64,000 nt of DNA from Chitinophagaceae bacterium (GCA_004028795.1 SAIW01000019.1:1-64000), one strand, 5' to 3'. Positions 24,159 to 32,749 are shown, counted from the stretch's first letter. Notes: generated from the sequence alone by a model not told the origin. Numbers and translations are program-made.

Positions 24159-24445
24159 AAACTACACACACAGTAACAGCAGAAGATATTGAAATGAAAA
24201 GATTTCCTAACGAAAATCTTAAAGAAGGCGATGTGATTGAAATTGAAGTAGGCAGTGAAAAAACTGAAGATTTGGATAAAGAAACTGCTGAAAGGCTTGC
24301 ATCATATAAAAAGCATTATCCTGATGAAAAAGTGTTTCACATGACAAGTGATGGACAATTCTTTTTAGATGCGAATAAAACTGATGCAATTAACCATCAG
24401 AAATTATTGGATGAAAATAAAAATGTAAAGGTTTTAAAAGCCTAA
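24155..24445 (+). CDS. Hypothetical late protein
   Basis: 96 residues if started at the GTG at 24155, which gives the tight GTGA overlap; the longer frame starting at 24080 would sit inside the spanin gene. Highly charged, Lys/Glu/Asp rich, with TAEDIEMKRFPNENLKEGD. No family recognised. It could be a small head or connector protein, as it precedes the sheath gene. Confidence 0.55.
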   Translation: MKTTHTVTAEDIEMKRFPNENLKEGDVIEIEVGSEKTEDLDKETAERLASYKKHYPDEKVFHMTSDGQFFLDANKTDAINHQKLLDENKNVKVLKA

Positions 24446-24484
24446 GCATTCGGTACAAGAATTTAAACTTTTAATTTTTTTAAG

Positions 24485-25675
24485 ATGTCATTTCCTTCAG
24501 TAAACATACCAAGGCAGAACGGTCAATTAAAAAGAGTACAGCCAAGTGAAGATGCTGTTGTTTGCTTTCTATTAAGCGGTGTAGCAGTTGTAAATGGCGT
24601 ACAATTGGGAACACCTTATCAAGTTTTTGGCTCATCTGCTTTAGATACTTATAAAATTACTGCTGATACCAATGCTTTGGCACTTGCTGAAATAACTGAC
24701 TTTTACGATAAAGCAGGGGAAGGTGCTGAATTAAACTTTATGTTGGTAAATTCTGCAACTACTTTGGCTGATATATGTAACAAAAATTTACAAATAGGCA
24801 AAAAGTTATTGGATAGTGTTACAGGACGTGGTGTGATTTTCATTGTAAATAAAACATTGCCTAACGGCTATAACCAAGTAATAACAAATGGTTTAGATTC
24901 TGATGTTTGGGCGGCTGTTGCAAATGTTAATGCAATGGCTAAACAATACGATGATGCAAACACTCCTTTTGTTGCTGTATTACCGGGTATCGGTGCATCA
25001 AAAGCAACATTGGCAAACCTTTCTAACAGAAACACATTGGCTTACGATTATACTGCTATTAGCCTTGCTTGTAAAACTAATAATCAAATTGTAAGTATGG
25101 GGATGTTAGCAGGGATTATTGCTAACAGGCAGGTGCATAGAAATATTGCACGTGTTGCCGATGGTGCTGTTTCAGATGGTGGTTTTTTACCAGACGGCAC
25201 TTCTGTTATTGACCCTGATAATATTGATGTAATGCCAAACGTACACGACAAGGGTTATATAGTGTTACGTAAAATTGGAGACTACGCTGGATATTATTTC
25301 AGCGATGACCCAACATTAACAGCTTCTTCGGGTGACTTTACTTCTATAAGTTGGAACAGGGTAATCAATAAAGCAAAACGTATTGCTTTTAAAAGAATCA
25401 TTTTAAAGTTAAATGATGATGTTGATACTAACCCTGATACAGGGAAGATTGAAACTGGTGTTGCAAGCGATTGGGAAAGTGATATAGAAAGTGCAATTAA
25501 AGCAGAAATGATGCGTACCACGCCAACTAAAGTAAAGGAGATTGATGGTGTTAAATGTACGGTTGATGTAAATAGTGATATAGCAAATGATCAAGTTGAT
25601 TTGTCGTTACAGATTGTAAGAAAAGGGCAAGCTAAAATTATTAATGTAAGTATAAGCTACGCAAGAACTATTTAA
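24485..25675 (+). CDS. Contractile tail sheath protein (DUF2586-like)
   Basis: 396 residues. Long domain with GVQLGTPYQVFG, ADGAVSDGGFLPDG, DKGYIVLRKIGDYAGYYFSDDPTL and WNRVINKAKRIAFKRII, then a C-terminal DQVDLSLQIVRKGQAKIINV strand. This is the DUF2586/sheath pattern of Bacteroidetes myoviruses. The following tube, chaperone and tape-measure genes confirm a contractile tail. Confidence 0.83.
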   Translation: MSFPSVNIPRQNGQLKRVQPSEDAVVCFLLSGVAVVNGVQLGTPYQVFGSSALDTYKITADTNALALAEITDFYDKAGEGAELNFMLVNSATTLADICNKNLQIGKKLLDSVTGRGVIFIVNKTLPNGYNQVITNGLDSDVWAAVANVNAMAKQYDDANTPFVAVLPGIGASKATLANLSNRNTLAYDYTAISLACKTNNQIVSMGMLAGIIANRQVHRNIARVADGAVSDGGFLPDGTSVIDPDNIDVMPNVHDKGYIVLRKIGDYAGYYFSDDPTLTASSGDFTSISWNRVINKAKRIAFKRIILKLNDDVDTNPDTGKIETGVASDWESDIESAIKAEMMRTTPTKVKEIDGVKCTVDVNSDIANDQVDLSLQIVRKGQAKIINVSISYARTI

Positions 25676-25687
25676 AAAAATTTATAA

Positions 25688-25760
25688 CGTGAGGTAGAGC
25701 AGTGGTCAGCTCGGTTGGCTCATAACCAACAGGTCAGTGGTTCGAATCCACTCCTCGCAA
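25688..25760 (+). tRNA. tRNA-Met (CAT), initiator-like
   Basis: Folds as a full cloverleaf: acceptor CGTGAGG/CCTCGCA, D stem GAGC/GCTC, anticodon stem GTTGG/CCAAC with loop CTCATAA (anticodon CAT), variable AGGTC, T arm AGTGG-TTCGAAT-CCACT. Position 1 C faces position 72 A, the mismatch that marks bacterial initiator tRNAs, and 11:24 is A:U. The anticodon stem has only two G:C pairs next to the loop instead of the initiator's three. CCA is not encoded. It lies inside the structural operon, between sheath and tube genes. Confidence 0.9.
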
Positions 25761-25774
25761 CAAAAACTTTTGTT

Positions 25775-26200
25775 ATGGGCTTAAAGGTAAATGGTGTTGA
25801 ATACGAATGGGGTGACATTACTGTAACCACATTGGGTAGAACACTTGAACGTGTACTTGAAATTGAGTACGATGTAAAAGTTAGCAAAAAACATTTGTAT
25901 GGTCGTGGTAAAAAGCCAAAAGGTATTGGCGGAAGCAATGAAGAACCAACAGGAAGTATAACTATTGGGCAAAGTGAATTTGAGGCAATGATACGTTCTG
26001 CACAAGCACTAAAGCCGAATGTCAAAATTACAGATATAGTTCTCGACTTGCAGGTTCACTATTTGCAAGGAACCGATTTGGTGAAGGATAGAATTATTCA
26101 ACTTGAATTTACGGAAGCAGCTAAAGGAATGAAGCAAGGTGATAGCGATATGATGATTAAGATGCCTTTTCTTGCTTTAGATATTCAATACAACTATTAA
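25775..26200 (+). CDS. Tail tube protein
   Basis: 141 residues from the ATG at 25775. The longest ORF reaches back into the tRNA and is not credible. Beta-rich, with GLKVNGVEYEWGDITV at the start, a basic GRGKKPKGIGG loop and a QGDSDMMIKMPFLALDIQY end. It is placed right after the sheath and before the chaperone, the canonical tube position. Family similarity is by pattern and context. Confidence 0.75.
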   Translation: MGLKVNGVEYEWGDITVTTLGRTLERVLEIEYDVKVSKKHLYGRGKKPKGIGGSNEEPTGSITIGQSEFEAMIRSAQALKPNVKITDIVLDLQVHYLQGTDLVKDRIIQLEFTEAAKGMKQGDSDMMIKMPFLALDIQYNY

Positions 26201-26226
26201 TTTTTAAATAACACTAATACACACCC

Positions 26227-26544
26227 ATGAGTTTCTTAAAAAATAACCCAGAGCTTAAAGAAAAAGTTGATGCGTTAAAAGCCAAATATGGTGATAATAA
26301 TGTGTTTGCCTATAAAGCAAAAGATGGCAAAGTAGCTTTTTTTAAAAGACCGGACAGAGCTACAGTTGATGCATCTACATCTGTAGCTAAAAAAAGTGCT
26401 ATAAAAAGCGACGAAGTAATTGCAAAAGCCTGTTTTATTGATGGGGATAAAAGCATTATTGAGGATGACAAATATTTCTATGGCTTAAGCAAATGGTTGG
26501 GAGGTTTAATTGAGATTATTGAGGGGGAGTTGTCGCCGCTATAA
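26227..26544 (+). CDS. Tail assembly chaperone, upstream frame
   Basis: 105 residues, helical and acidic towards the end (GLIEIIEGELSPL). It lies between the tube and tape-measure genes, where contractile phages encode the Mu gp41/lambda gpG-type chaperone. Its last codons contain a slippery GGGGGAG and a hairpin with the stop in the loop, so a fraction of ribosomes would continue into the -1 frame at 26526-26720 to give a longer GT-type protein. Confidence 0.75.
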   Translation: MSFLKNNPELKEKVDALKAKYGDNNVFAYKAKDGKVAFFKRPDRATVDASTSVAKKSAIKSDEVIAKACFIDGDKSIIEDDKYFYGLSKWLGGLIEIIEGELSPL

Positions 26545-26551
26545 TAGCGGC
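26523..26551 (+). promoter_or_regulatory. -1 ribosomal frameshift signal (slippery site plus hairpin)
   Basis: In the zero frame the ribosome reads GAG GGG GAG; G-GGG-GAG (26523-26529) allows slipping back one base to GGG GGA GTT. Five bases later GCCGCTA (26535-26541) pairs perfectly with TAGCGGC (26545-26551) round a TAA loop. The TAA is also the zero-frame stop. Slippery site, 5-nt spacer and strong stem are the standard layout. Confidence 0.72.
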
Positions 26552-26720
26552 TAAAAAAAACGTACAAGTTGGCTCGCTTGAATATTTACATTATCTGATA
26601 AAGTATTATTATAAAATTGACCCGTACCAATTAAGTGATGAGGAGTTTGCGAAACATGTAGCGTATTTAGAAATTATACGGGAAAAAGAAAAAATACAAC
26701 AATTACAGAGCCGTTTATAA
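26526..26720 (+). CDS. Tail assembly chaperone, downstream (-1) frame
   Basis: 64 sense codons open in the -1 frame from the slippery site to TAA at 26718, coding VVAAIIAAKKNVQVGSLEYL, then YKIDPYQLSDEEFAKHVAYL and a charged helical end. There is no ATG near the start, so it is expected only as a fusion to the gene at 26227 (about 164 residues in total). The content resembles the short helical T/gp42-like extension of tail chaperones. Confidence 0.68.
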   Translation, partial: GVVAAIIAAKKNVQVGSLEYLHYLIKYYYKIDPYQLSDEEFAKHVAYLEIIREKEKIQQLQSRL

Positions 26721-26735
26721 TAACGGCTTTTTTTA
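26709..26735 (+). terminator. Terminator-like hairpin before the tape-measure gene
   Basis: AGCCGTT (26709-26715) and AACGGCT (26722-26728) form a 7-bp stem round TATAAT, followed by TTTTTT to about 26734. It overlaps the end of the chaperone extension and lies only 4 bp before the tape-measure ATG. Partial termination or attenuation would reduce downstream tail gene expression; the strength is uncertain. Confidence 0.6.
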
Positions 26736-26738
26736 TAC

Positions 26739-28814
26739 ATGAGTGTTAGTTATAATATAGATGTTAATGCAGGTAAGAGCCTGAGTGTATTGGATTATTT
26801 TATTAATCGAATGCAGGCAAGCGGAAATGAAACTAACAAACTCAATGATAAATTAAAATTAGTTGGCGATTCAAGCGGAAAAGTTTTTAAGAAATTAAGT
26901 GCAAACACTAATGAAGCTTTAGGACATAACAAAAGAATGACCCAAAGCACTAAAGAGTTGGCAGATAACCTTAAAAGAGTAAACGAGTTTAGCGGAAAGC
27001 TTGCAGGTGAATTTAAAAAAGCCTATGAACAAATTGATAAGATAGAACGCAAGGTTGATGGAATAAATGGAAAAGGGAATAGTTCTTTGAATGGCGGTTT
27101 ACTGGGTGGTCTCGGTAAAAAATTATTAGGGGTTGCAAGTATTGCCAGTGTACTTTCTTTCGGAAAGTCGAGCATTGAAAGTGCTATGCATTTCGAAGCT
27201 ACTAAGAAAAGCTATGAAGTGTTAACTGGCGACAGAAAGCAAGGTGGAAAATTAGCAGATGATTTAAACAAGTTACAGCAAGACACGATACTTGGGCCTG
27301 AAGTATTTAAAGCTGGGCAAACATTAATGGGTTTTGGTATTGCCGCAAACAAAGTAATGCCAATTGTAAAAGAGTTAGGTGACATTGCAATGGGCGACAG
27401 TCAACGCTTTGAAGCTTTAACCGTTGCCTTTTCTCAAACACAGGCAGCAGGAAGATTAATGGGTCAGGATTTGTTGCAGTATATCAATGCAGGCTTTAAC
27501 CCTTTGCAAACAATGAGTGAGCATTGGAAAGAGTTTGGATTTACTGCTAAGAAAACTGTTGGTGATTTAAAGCAGGAAATGGAGAAAGGCAATGTAACCA
27601 GTAGCATGGTTGCCAAAGCTTTTGAAATTGCTACCAGTAAAGGGGGCAAGTTTGATGGCATGATGGATAAGATTGCTGACACAAGTTTTGGTAGGCTTAA
27701 GATATTAGAAGGTCAATGGGAAAATTTTAAAATACAAGCTGGTAATGCATTAATGCCTTTAGCAGAAGGATTAATGACTGTTGCGAATAAAACTCTCAAT
27801 TTTTTAGATTTAAGTAAAAGTGCAAGTGAGCAATTAAATGCAGAAAAAGGTGAAATAAACGGCTTGGTTCATGCAATTACTAATTTGAATGAAAGTGATA
27901 GCACACGTACTTCTTTAATGCAGACTTTAATAGACAAGTACCCTGATTTATTTGCCAACATTGATAAAGAGTGTATAGATAATAACAAGCTTCTTGACAC
28001 TTTAAAAGATATAAATAAGGAATATGATAAACGGATAAACTTAGCAAGTAATAAAGAATTAATCGGAACTTATAACAAAGAATATCAGGAAAATGCAAAA
28101 GATGTAGCACACTATACAGCCTTATTAAATGCTGCAAAAAGTGGAGATATAAATGCCGTTAAAGCATTAGGAACAAGATGGGAGAAAGCTAATCTTTTCT
28201 CCGGTGATGCAGGAATCAATTTCGTAACCGGAAGTTTTGGCAATAAGCTTAGCAGCAGTGGTATTGCAAAGCTTGAATACATGCTAAGTGATGCAAAGAA
28301 TAAAATGTCTTCTTCTGAAATTGGACTTGGAATTGCAAAAGCTAAAAATTATAAAGATGAAAAGCAATACACCTTAGAAGAAGCAAATAAAATATACTTC
28401 GATACCAAAAAGCAAGATGAATTATTTAAAGGCAGAAATGCCGATAAAAAAAGCTTTTTAGAAATAGCAAAAAACATTACTGATTTTAATGAAGGTGGTA
28501 ATCACACGTATAATTTGTTACGAGATACTAACGGTAACAACCTTGAAAAATTAAAACAATTGATGAACCCGGTAAGCAAGAGTATGGGCGATACCGGTAC
28601 TACAGGTGGAAAAACTAAAGGCTTGCATACTATGGCAAGCAATATTACAGGTGGAGGGCCCAAAGTAGTAACCATTAACATTACTAAGTTGGTTGAAACA
28701 TTGACTATTAAAACAACAAACCTTACAAGTGGTGCTAAAGAGGCAGCGGATGAAATAGTTGAACATGTATTAATGGCACTTAATAGTGTAAACGGAAAAT
28801 TGAATAATGAGTAG
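26739..28814 (+). CDS. Tail tape measure protein
   Basis: 691 residues. Residues about 140-360 carry the tape-measure domain: FEATKKSYEVLTGDRKQGGKL, FSQTQAAGRLMGQDLLQYINAG and MMDKIADTSFGRLKILEGQWENF. The N-terminal 110 residues are coiled-coil with small Gly-rich linkers, and a Gly/Ala hydrophobic segment (GLLGGLGKKLLGVASIASVLSF) is at about 122-144. It sets tail length. Its end overlaps the next gene start by 8 bp. Confidence 0.92.
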   Translation: MSVSYNIDVNAGKSLSVLDYFINRMQASGNETNKLNDKLKLVGDSSGKVFKKLSANTNEALGHNKRMTQSTKELADNLKRVNEFSGKLAGEFKKAYEQIDKIERKVDGINGKGNSSLNGGLLGGLGKKLLGVASIASVLSFGKSSIESAMHFEATKKSYEVLTGDRKQGGKLADDLNKLQQDTILGPEVFKAGQTLMGFGIAANKVMPIVKELGDIAMGDSQRFEALTVAFSQTQAAGRLMGQDLLQYINAGFNPLQTMSEHWKEFGFTAKKTVGDLKQEMEKGNVTSSMVAKAFEIATSKGGKFDGMMDKIADTSFGRLKILEGQWENFKIQAGNALMPLAEGLMTVANKTLNFLDLSKSASEQLNAEKGEINGLVHAITNLNESDSTRTSLMQTLIDKYPDLFANIDKECIDNNKLLDTLKDINKEYDKRINLASNKELIGTYNKEYQENAKDVAHYTALLNAAKSGDINAVKALGTRWEKANLFSGDAGINFVTGSFGNKLSSSGIAKLEYMLSDAKNKMSSSEIGLGIAKAKNYKDEKQYTLEEANKIYFDTKKQDELFKGRNADKKSFLEIAKNITDFNEGGNHTYNLLRDTNGNNLEKLKQLMNPVSKSMGDTGTTGGKTKGLHTMASNITGGGPKVVTINITKLVETLTIKTTNLTSGAKEAADEIVEHVLMALNSVNGKLNNE

Positions 28815-29433
28815 TGTATTTAATATAAACGATGCGATTGATAGACCTATTGTAAACGGCTTATCAGTTTTCAATGTGTTGCAGCAGGTGTATGGAGCTA
28901 AAGGTATTCCGTTTCCTCAAAAACCAAAACAGGGAAGGCCGAGTATGATTGCGGGTAAATACGATGTTCAATTTCCTAACGAAGTTCTTATTGGCGATAA
29001 TGGAACAATAAAAGAATATACTGATACTGTTTTAGGCAAATACGAGTTTTTGCCTTGTACTATAAATGGTTATTTAATACCGAACAGTATTGTTTTAATA
29101 AGTGGCGAAAAATTGTTGATTGAAACAGATGTAATTGAAAGCGGAACTGTGTTTGAAAAAGTATTTATACGCCCTTACGATATAACTATCATTAGCACTT
29201 TAATAGGTTATGATGGTAACTGGCCTGAACAGGATTTTGAAACTATGGCTAATCTTTTTAAAGAACAGGACTTAACAACATTAAAGTGTATAAGCACTAA
29301 TATGTTTCTGCAACCCAAAGACAATTTTTTAATAAAAAAGATAGACGTACTTGATAGCAGAGGAACTGAAAATGTTGAAGTGATACAGTTTAGCGGAAGC
29401 AGCAATATTGATTTTGAACTTGAAATTTTATAA
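28807..29433 (+). CDS. DUF6046-like tail/baseplate protein
   Basis: 208 residues, beta-rich with an early LSVFNVLQQVYGAKGIPFP, then PNEVLIGDNGTIKEYTDTVLGKYEF and a C-terminal QFSGSSNIDFELEIL. It fits the DUF6046 family found directly downstream of tape-measure genes in Bacteroidetes phages. It probably belongs to the baseplate hub region. Confidence 0.65.
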   Translation: MSSVFNINDAIDRPIVNGLSVFNVLQQVYGAKGIPFPQKPKQGRPSMIAGKYDVQFPNEVLIGDNGTIKEYTDTVLGKYEFLPCTINGYLIPNSIVLISGEKLLIETDVIESGTVFEKVFIRPYDITIISTLIGYDGNWPEQDFETMANLFKEQDLTTLKCISTNMFLQPKDNFLIKKIDVLDSRGTENVEVIQFSGSSNIDFELEIL

Positions 29434-29435
29434 GT

Positions 29436-30446
29436 ATGTATTTAGGTACAACAACAGGCGAAGTAATTTTTGCGGATGCTTATAAAATTAATGGCTTTGA
29501 AGAAGTTGAAATTAAAAAAAGTGTTCATCAAATTGTACAAACAGCTAAGCTTTCATTACCGCTAAGTGTGATGATTAAAAATAGTGACTATGACGTTTTA
29601 AAAAGGATTAAAATAATTGATAAGATAAAGGAAGGAGACACTATAAGTATTGCTTTTGGATATGATGGAAAAAATAATGTTGAGTTTACCGGCTTCATTA
29701 AAAGAATAAACCCAAAGCAACCGCTTGAACTTGAATTAGAAGACGAGATGTATTTGTTGCGAAAACTAAGACTTAAAAAAAGCTTTAAAAAAAACGACAT
29801 TAAAGATGTGTTGAATTATTTAATGGATGAATTGTATAGAAGATTTAAAATCCGCTTTGCTCTTTATAAGTATATTCCGAAAGTAACTATAACAAATATG
29901 TTAATTAATGGTGCTAACGGGATTGAAGTATTACAAAATTTGGCAGATAAATATTTAATGCATAGTTATCTGTTTAATGATAATGGCGTTAAAACACTTT
30001 ACTGTGGATTATTGTATGGAAGAAAAAGAAAAACAGTAAAGTATGTATTAAATAAAAACACGATTAATATAGAAAACCTGAAGTATCAAATTAAAGGTGA
30101 TACTACTTATAAGGTTGAAGTAATTAATCATTTGCCTAACGGCTTGGTAAGAAAATTTGTTTTTGGAGATACACTTGGCGAAGAATTGAAAATTTATGTG
30201 CCGGGTAATAAAACAAAAGAAGAATTGAAAGCAAGAGCAGAAGCTGAGATTGCGATGTATGGAGCTACAGGTTATAAAGGAAAGTTTGAAACCTTCATCT
30301 TTCCATACATAGAGCCGGGAGACATTGCGAATTTGCAGGATAACCAATTTAAAGACAGGCAGGGGAATCATTATACAGGAACTGTTGTAACAAAGTTTGG
30401 AGTACATGGTGGGCGTAGATACCCTGAAATAGACATTGTATTATGA
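29436..30446 (+). CDS. Baseplate hub protein (gpD/Gp44-like)
   Basis: 336 residues. The order N-terminal barrel (IKKSVHQIVQTAKLSLPL), then a KIIDKIKEGDTISIAFGYDG barrel, then ANGIEVLQNLADKYLMHSYLF, and finally KARAEAEIAMYGATGYKG, IEPGDIANLQD and YTGTVVTKFGVHGGRR, fits late control gpD / Mu Gp44 hub proteins. These form the trimeric base of the spike. Overlaps the next start by four bases. Confidence 0.78.
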   Translation: MYLGTTTGEVIFADAYKINGFEEVEIKKSVHQIVQTAKLSLPLSVMIKNSDYDVLKRIKIIDKIKEGDTISIAFGYDGKNNVEFTGFIKRINPKQPLELELEDEMYLLRKLRLKKSFKKNDIKDVLNYLMDELYRRFKIRFALYKYIPKVTITNMLINGANGIEVLQNLADKYLMHSYLFNDNGVKTLYCGLLYGRKRKTVKYVLNKNTINIENLKYQIKGDTTYKVEVINHLPNGLVRKFVFGDTLGEELKIYVPGNKTKEELKARAEAEIAMYGATGYKGKFETFIFPYIEPGDIANLQDNQFKDRQGNHYTGTVVTKFGVHGGRRYPEIDIVL

Positions 30447-30913
30447 AGCAGGCAAGAGAATTAGCAGAAGCAATTAAAATGCTTACAGATAAAGGAGATA
30501 AAATCTTTCCTGCTGTTGTTAAAAGCGTTGATAAAAATAATGATGTATGTGATGTTGAATTTGATGAATTGGAAATTGGAGAAGTAAGATTAAGGGCAAC
30601 CGTGAATGAAAACGCAAAAGGTTTTAAAATATATCCTACAGAAAACAGTAATGTGTTAGTTGAGAAAATAAATGATGAGGAATATTTTATAGTGATGGTT
30701 AGCGATATTGATGAAGTAGTTGTAAATATTGATAATACCTTATTGAAAGTTAATGCAGAAGGCATTTCGATAAGCAAAGGAGAAGATAGTTTGATAGATG
30801 TATTGACTTTAATAATTGATGCTGTTAGTGAGATAATGGTTTTGTATGGTAAAAACCCTAATTACTTAAAATTAACAGAAGCGAAAATGAAGCTTAATAA
30901 TATTTTAAAATGA
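30443..30913 (+). CDS. Baseplate spike/OB-fold protein (Gp45-like)
   Basis: 156 residues. An OB-fold-like start (IFPAVVKSVDKNNDVCDVEFDELEIGEVRLRA) and the NSNVLVEKINDEEYFIVM strand pattern are those of gpV/Gp45-type spike or Gp5-like proteins, which follow the hub gene. The C-terminus is helical rather than a beta-helix, so it may be a short adaptor. Overlaps neighbours by four bases. Confidence 0.68.
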   Translation: MKQARELAEAIKMLTDKGDKIFPAVVKSVDKNNDVCDVEFDELEIGEVRLRATVNENAKGFKIYPTENSNVLVEKINDEEYFIVMVSDIDEVVVNIDNTLLKVNAEGISISKGEDSLIDVLTLIIDAVSEIMVLYGKNPNYLKLTEAKMKLNNILK

Positions 30914-31146
30914 GTTTAAATAAAGACTTATTAGCACAAGCAAGGTATAATGCAATGCTTCCATTTGCTAATAAAACAAATGATGAATTGTTGCAAAATT
31001 ATGACACTATTGAGGACGCAAGGTTAGCTGCATTGAAAGCCGATAGTGATGCTATTATAAATCATTTTACAACTTATGGTGTAGTTCCTGCATTAGGTTT
31101 AATTGCACCAAACGGAAATGTAACTGGTGCTGCAAAAATTCAATAA
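30910..31146 (+). CDS. Small hypothetical tail protein
   Basis: 78 residues: helical N-terminus, then a Gly/Val/Pro-rich end. Its start overlaps the preceding gene (ATGA). No family is recognised. Location between spike and gp46-like genes suggests a baseplate or spike-tip role. Confidence 0.55.
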   Translation: MSLNKDLLAQARYNAMLPFANKTNDELLQNYDTIEDARLAALKADSDAIINHFTTYGVVPALGLIAPNGNVTGAAKIQ

Positions 31147-31147
31147 G

Positions 31148-31441
31148 ATGAATGATTTTATTAACGATACAAATGATGACATGCTTATTGCTAATGGAGA
31201 TTTTGTTGTTGATGTAAGTGATGAGCAAGGGCAAGGGCATATTCTTAGAGCATTGCCAGGTTCTTTTAAAAACGTTCCTGATGGAACTGTTGGGTTAGAA
31301 AGATTTTTATTGGATGATGATATTGACGGCATGTTGAATGATATAAGAGAAAAGTTTAAAGCCGATGGTTGCCCGGTGCAGAAGATAAGCTATGACGAAG
31401 AAACTGGCGACTTAGCATATTATGCAAAATATACAAGTTAG
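31148..31441 (+). CDS. Baseplate protein, Gp46/gp25-like
   Basis: 97 residues from the ATG at 31148. Acidic; contains DTNDDMLIANGDFVVDVSDEQGQ, then a short helical region and QKISYDEETGDLAYYAKY. This matches the compact DUF-type wedge protein (Gp46 of Mu) that precedes the LysM-like and gpJ genes. Overlaps the next gene by 20 bp. Confidence 0.68.
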   Translation: MNDFINDTNDDMLIANGDFVVDVSDEQGQGHILRALPGSFKNVPDGTVGLERFLLDDDIDGMLNDIREKFKADGCPVQKISYDEETGDLAYYAKYTS

Positions 31442-31919
31442 CGGAGATATAAGCTTAGTTGAAATAGCGGCACTTAAATATGGAAGTGTTGAAGTTCTTT
31501 TTGATTTAGCAGTTGCTAATGGTGTTAATGAATTAGAGAGCATACCTGCAAGTGGCTTTTTTGTTTTGCCAGACATTGATGTTAAACAAAGCAAAGCTTT
31601 TAGAAAAAACACAACAGGTTTTATTAACCATTTTGTTTCGGCTTTAGCAGAACAGGCTTTAATTGATTTAGCTGTTGCAGAAGGTGGTAGCATAGAAGCT
31701 TTATTTGATGCAGCGGTTTTAAATGATGTGTATGCTTTGGAAAGTACGCTTATTGCTAAAAAAGATTATTTAAAACCAAGTGTTATTAATGCAACTGTTG
31801 TAGATAGATTAAAAGGCATAAAACCTGCGAGTGCAAATAATGTTCCTGACTCGCAACTGCCTATTTTATTAGACGGAATTGATTATTGGTTTATTGAAAA
31901 TGACTTTATAATAAGTTAG
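31422..31919 (+). CDS. Tail protein with two LysM-like repeats
   Basis: 165 residues. Two similar segments are visible: DISLVEIAALKYGSVEVLFD (residues about 9-28) and ALIDLAVAEGGSIEALFDAA (about 79-98). Both resemble the LysM-like fold of Mu tail protein X and gp53-type proteins. A tandem pair in one protein is unusual. A DUF-type baseplate role between gp46 and gp47 is inferred. Confidence 0.65.
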   Translation: MQNIQVSGDISLVEIAALKYGSVEVLFDLAVANGVNELESIPASGFFVLPDIDVKQSKAFRKNTTGFINHFVSALAEQALIDLAVAEGGSIEALFDAAVLNDVYALESTLIAKKDYLKPSVINATVVDRLKGIKPASANNVPDSQLPILLDGIDYWFIENDFIIS

Positions 31920-31921
31920 TT

Positions 31922-32749
31922 ATGGCAAGAACAATAGATGAAATATATAACAGCCTTTTGATAGAAAAAGCTAATCATGCAGAATTGAATGCACTTAATA
32001 GCGTAAGCAGGGTTGCTATGTGGAAGCTGTATTTCTATGTTGTTTCAGTATTTCAATGGGTTAATGAAAAAATGTGGGATGCTTTTGCTTTATCAGTTGA
32101 TGATAAAATCGCCAATCAAACAGTTGGTAAACGTGAATGGTACAGACAGCTTGCTTTAAATTTTCAATATGGTTACAATTTAACAAGCGATGGTAAGTAT
32201 GATAACAGCAACCTTACACAGGCTCAAATTGATGATAGCAAGATTATAAAATATTGCAGTGTAACTGAAACAAGTGACGGTAAATTAAGAATGAAAGTTG
32301 CTAAACAATTAGACAATAAACCAATTCAATTAAATGATGGTGAGTTAGCTGCTTTTTCTGTTTATATAGATAAATTAAAGTTTGATGGCGTTAAAATTTT
32401 AAAAGAAAGTCACGCCGCTGATAATTTGAAATTGACTATTGATATATGGTATGACAGCCTTGTTATAAAAAGTGATGGTAGCAGAATAGACGGTTCTTCA
32501 GCAACGCCTGTTAAAGATGGTATTATAAATTATCTGAATAATCTTGACTATAACGGAGAGTATAGTAATACAAAATTGCAGGATGCTTTACAACAAGTTA
32601 CGGGTGTTAAACTGTGTACTATTAAGTTATCACAAAGCAAATACGGGTTATATCCATTTGTAAATATTGATGAAAAGATAGTTGCAGATGCAGGCTTTTT
32701 CGTAGTAAATGATGCTGATTTAATAATTAATTACAGGCAATATGTTTAG
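31922..32749 (+). CDS. Baseplate J-like protein (Gp47-like)
   Basis: 275 residues. N-terminus ARTIDEIYNSLLIEK, then WKLYFYVVSVFQWVNEKMWDAF is the standard start of short baseplate J/Gp47-like proteins in Bacteroidetes phages. The C-terminal half is a swapped beta domain with LKLTIDIWYDSLVIKSDG, GIINYLNNLDYNGEYSNTKL and LCTIKLSQSKYG. It forms the wedge together with gp46 and gp48. Overlaps the next gene by 8 bp. Confidence 0.82.
   Translation: MARTIDEIYNSLLIEKANHAELNALNSVSRVAMWKLYFYVVSVFQWVNEKMWDAFALSVDDKIANQTVGKREWYRQLALNFQYGYNLTSDGKYDNSNLTQAQIDDSKIIKYCSVTETSDGKLRMKVAKQLDNKPIQLNDGELAAFSVYIDKLKFDGVKILKESHAADNLKLTIDIWYDSLVIKSDGSRIDGSSATPVKDGIINYLNNLDYNGEYSNTKLQDALQQVTGVKLCTIKLSQSKYGLYPFVNIDEKIVADAGFFVVNDADLIINYRQYV

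Noticed and set aside
25715-25774. Tail tube ORF extended back to 25715
   Set aside because: That part is the tRNA gene; the protein begins at 25775.
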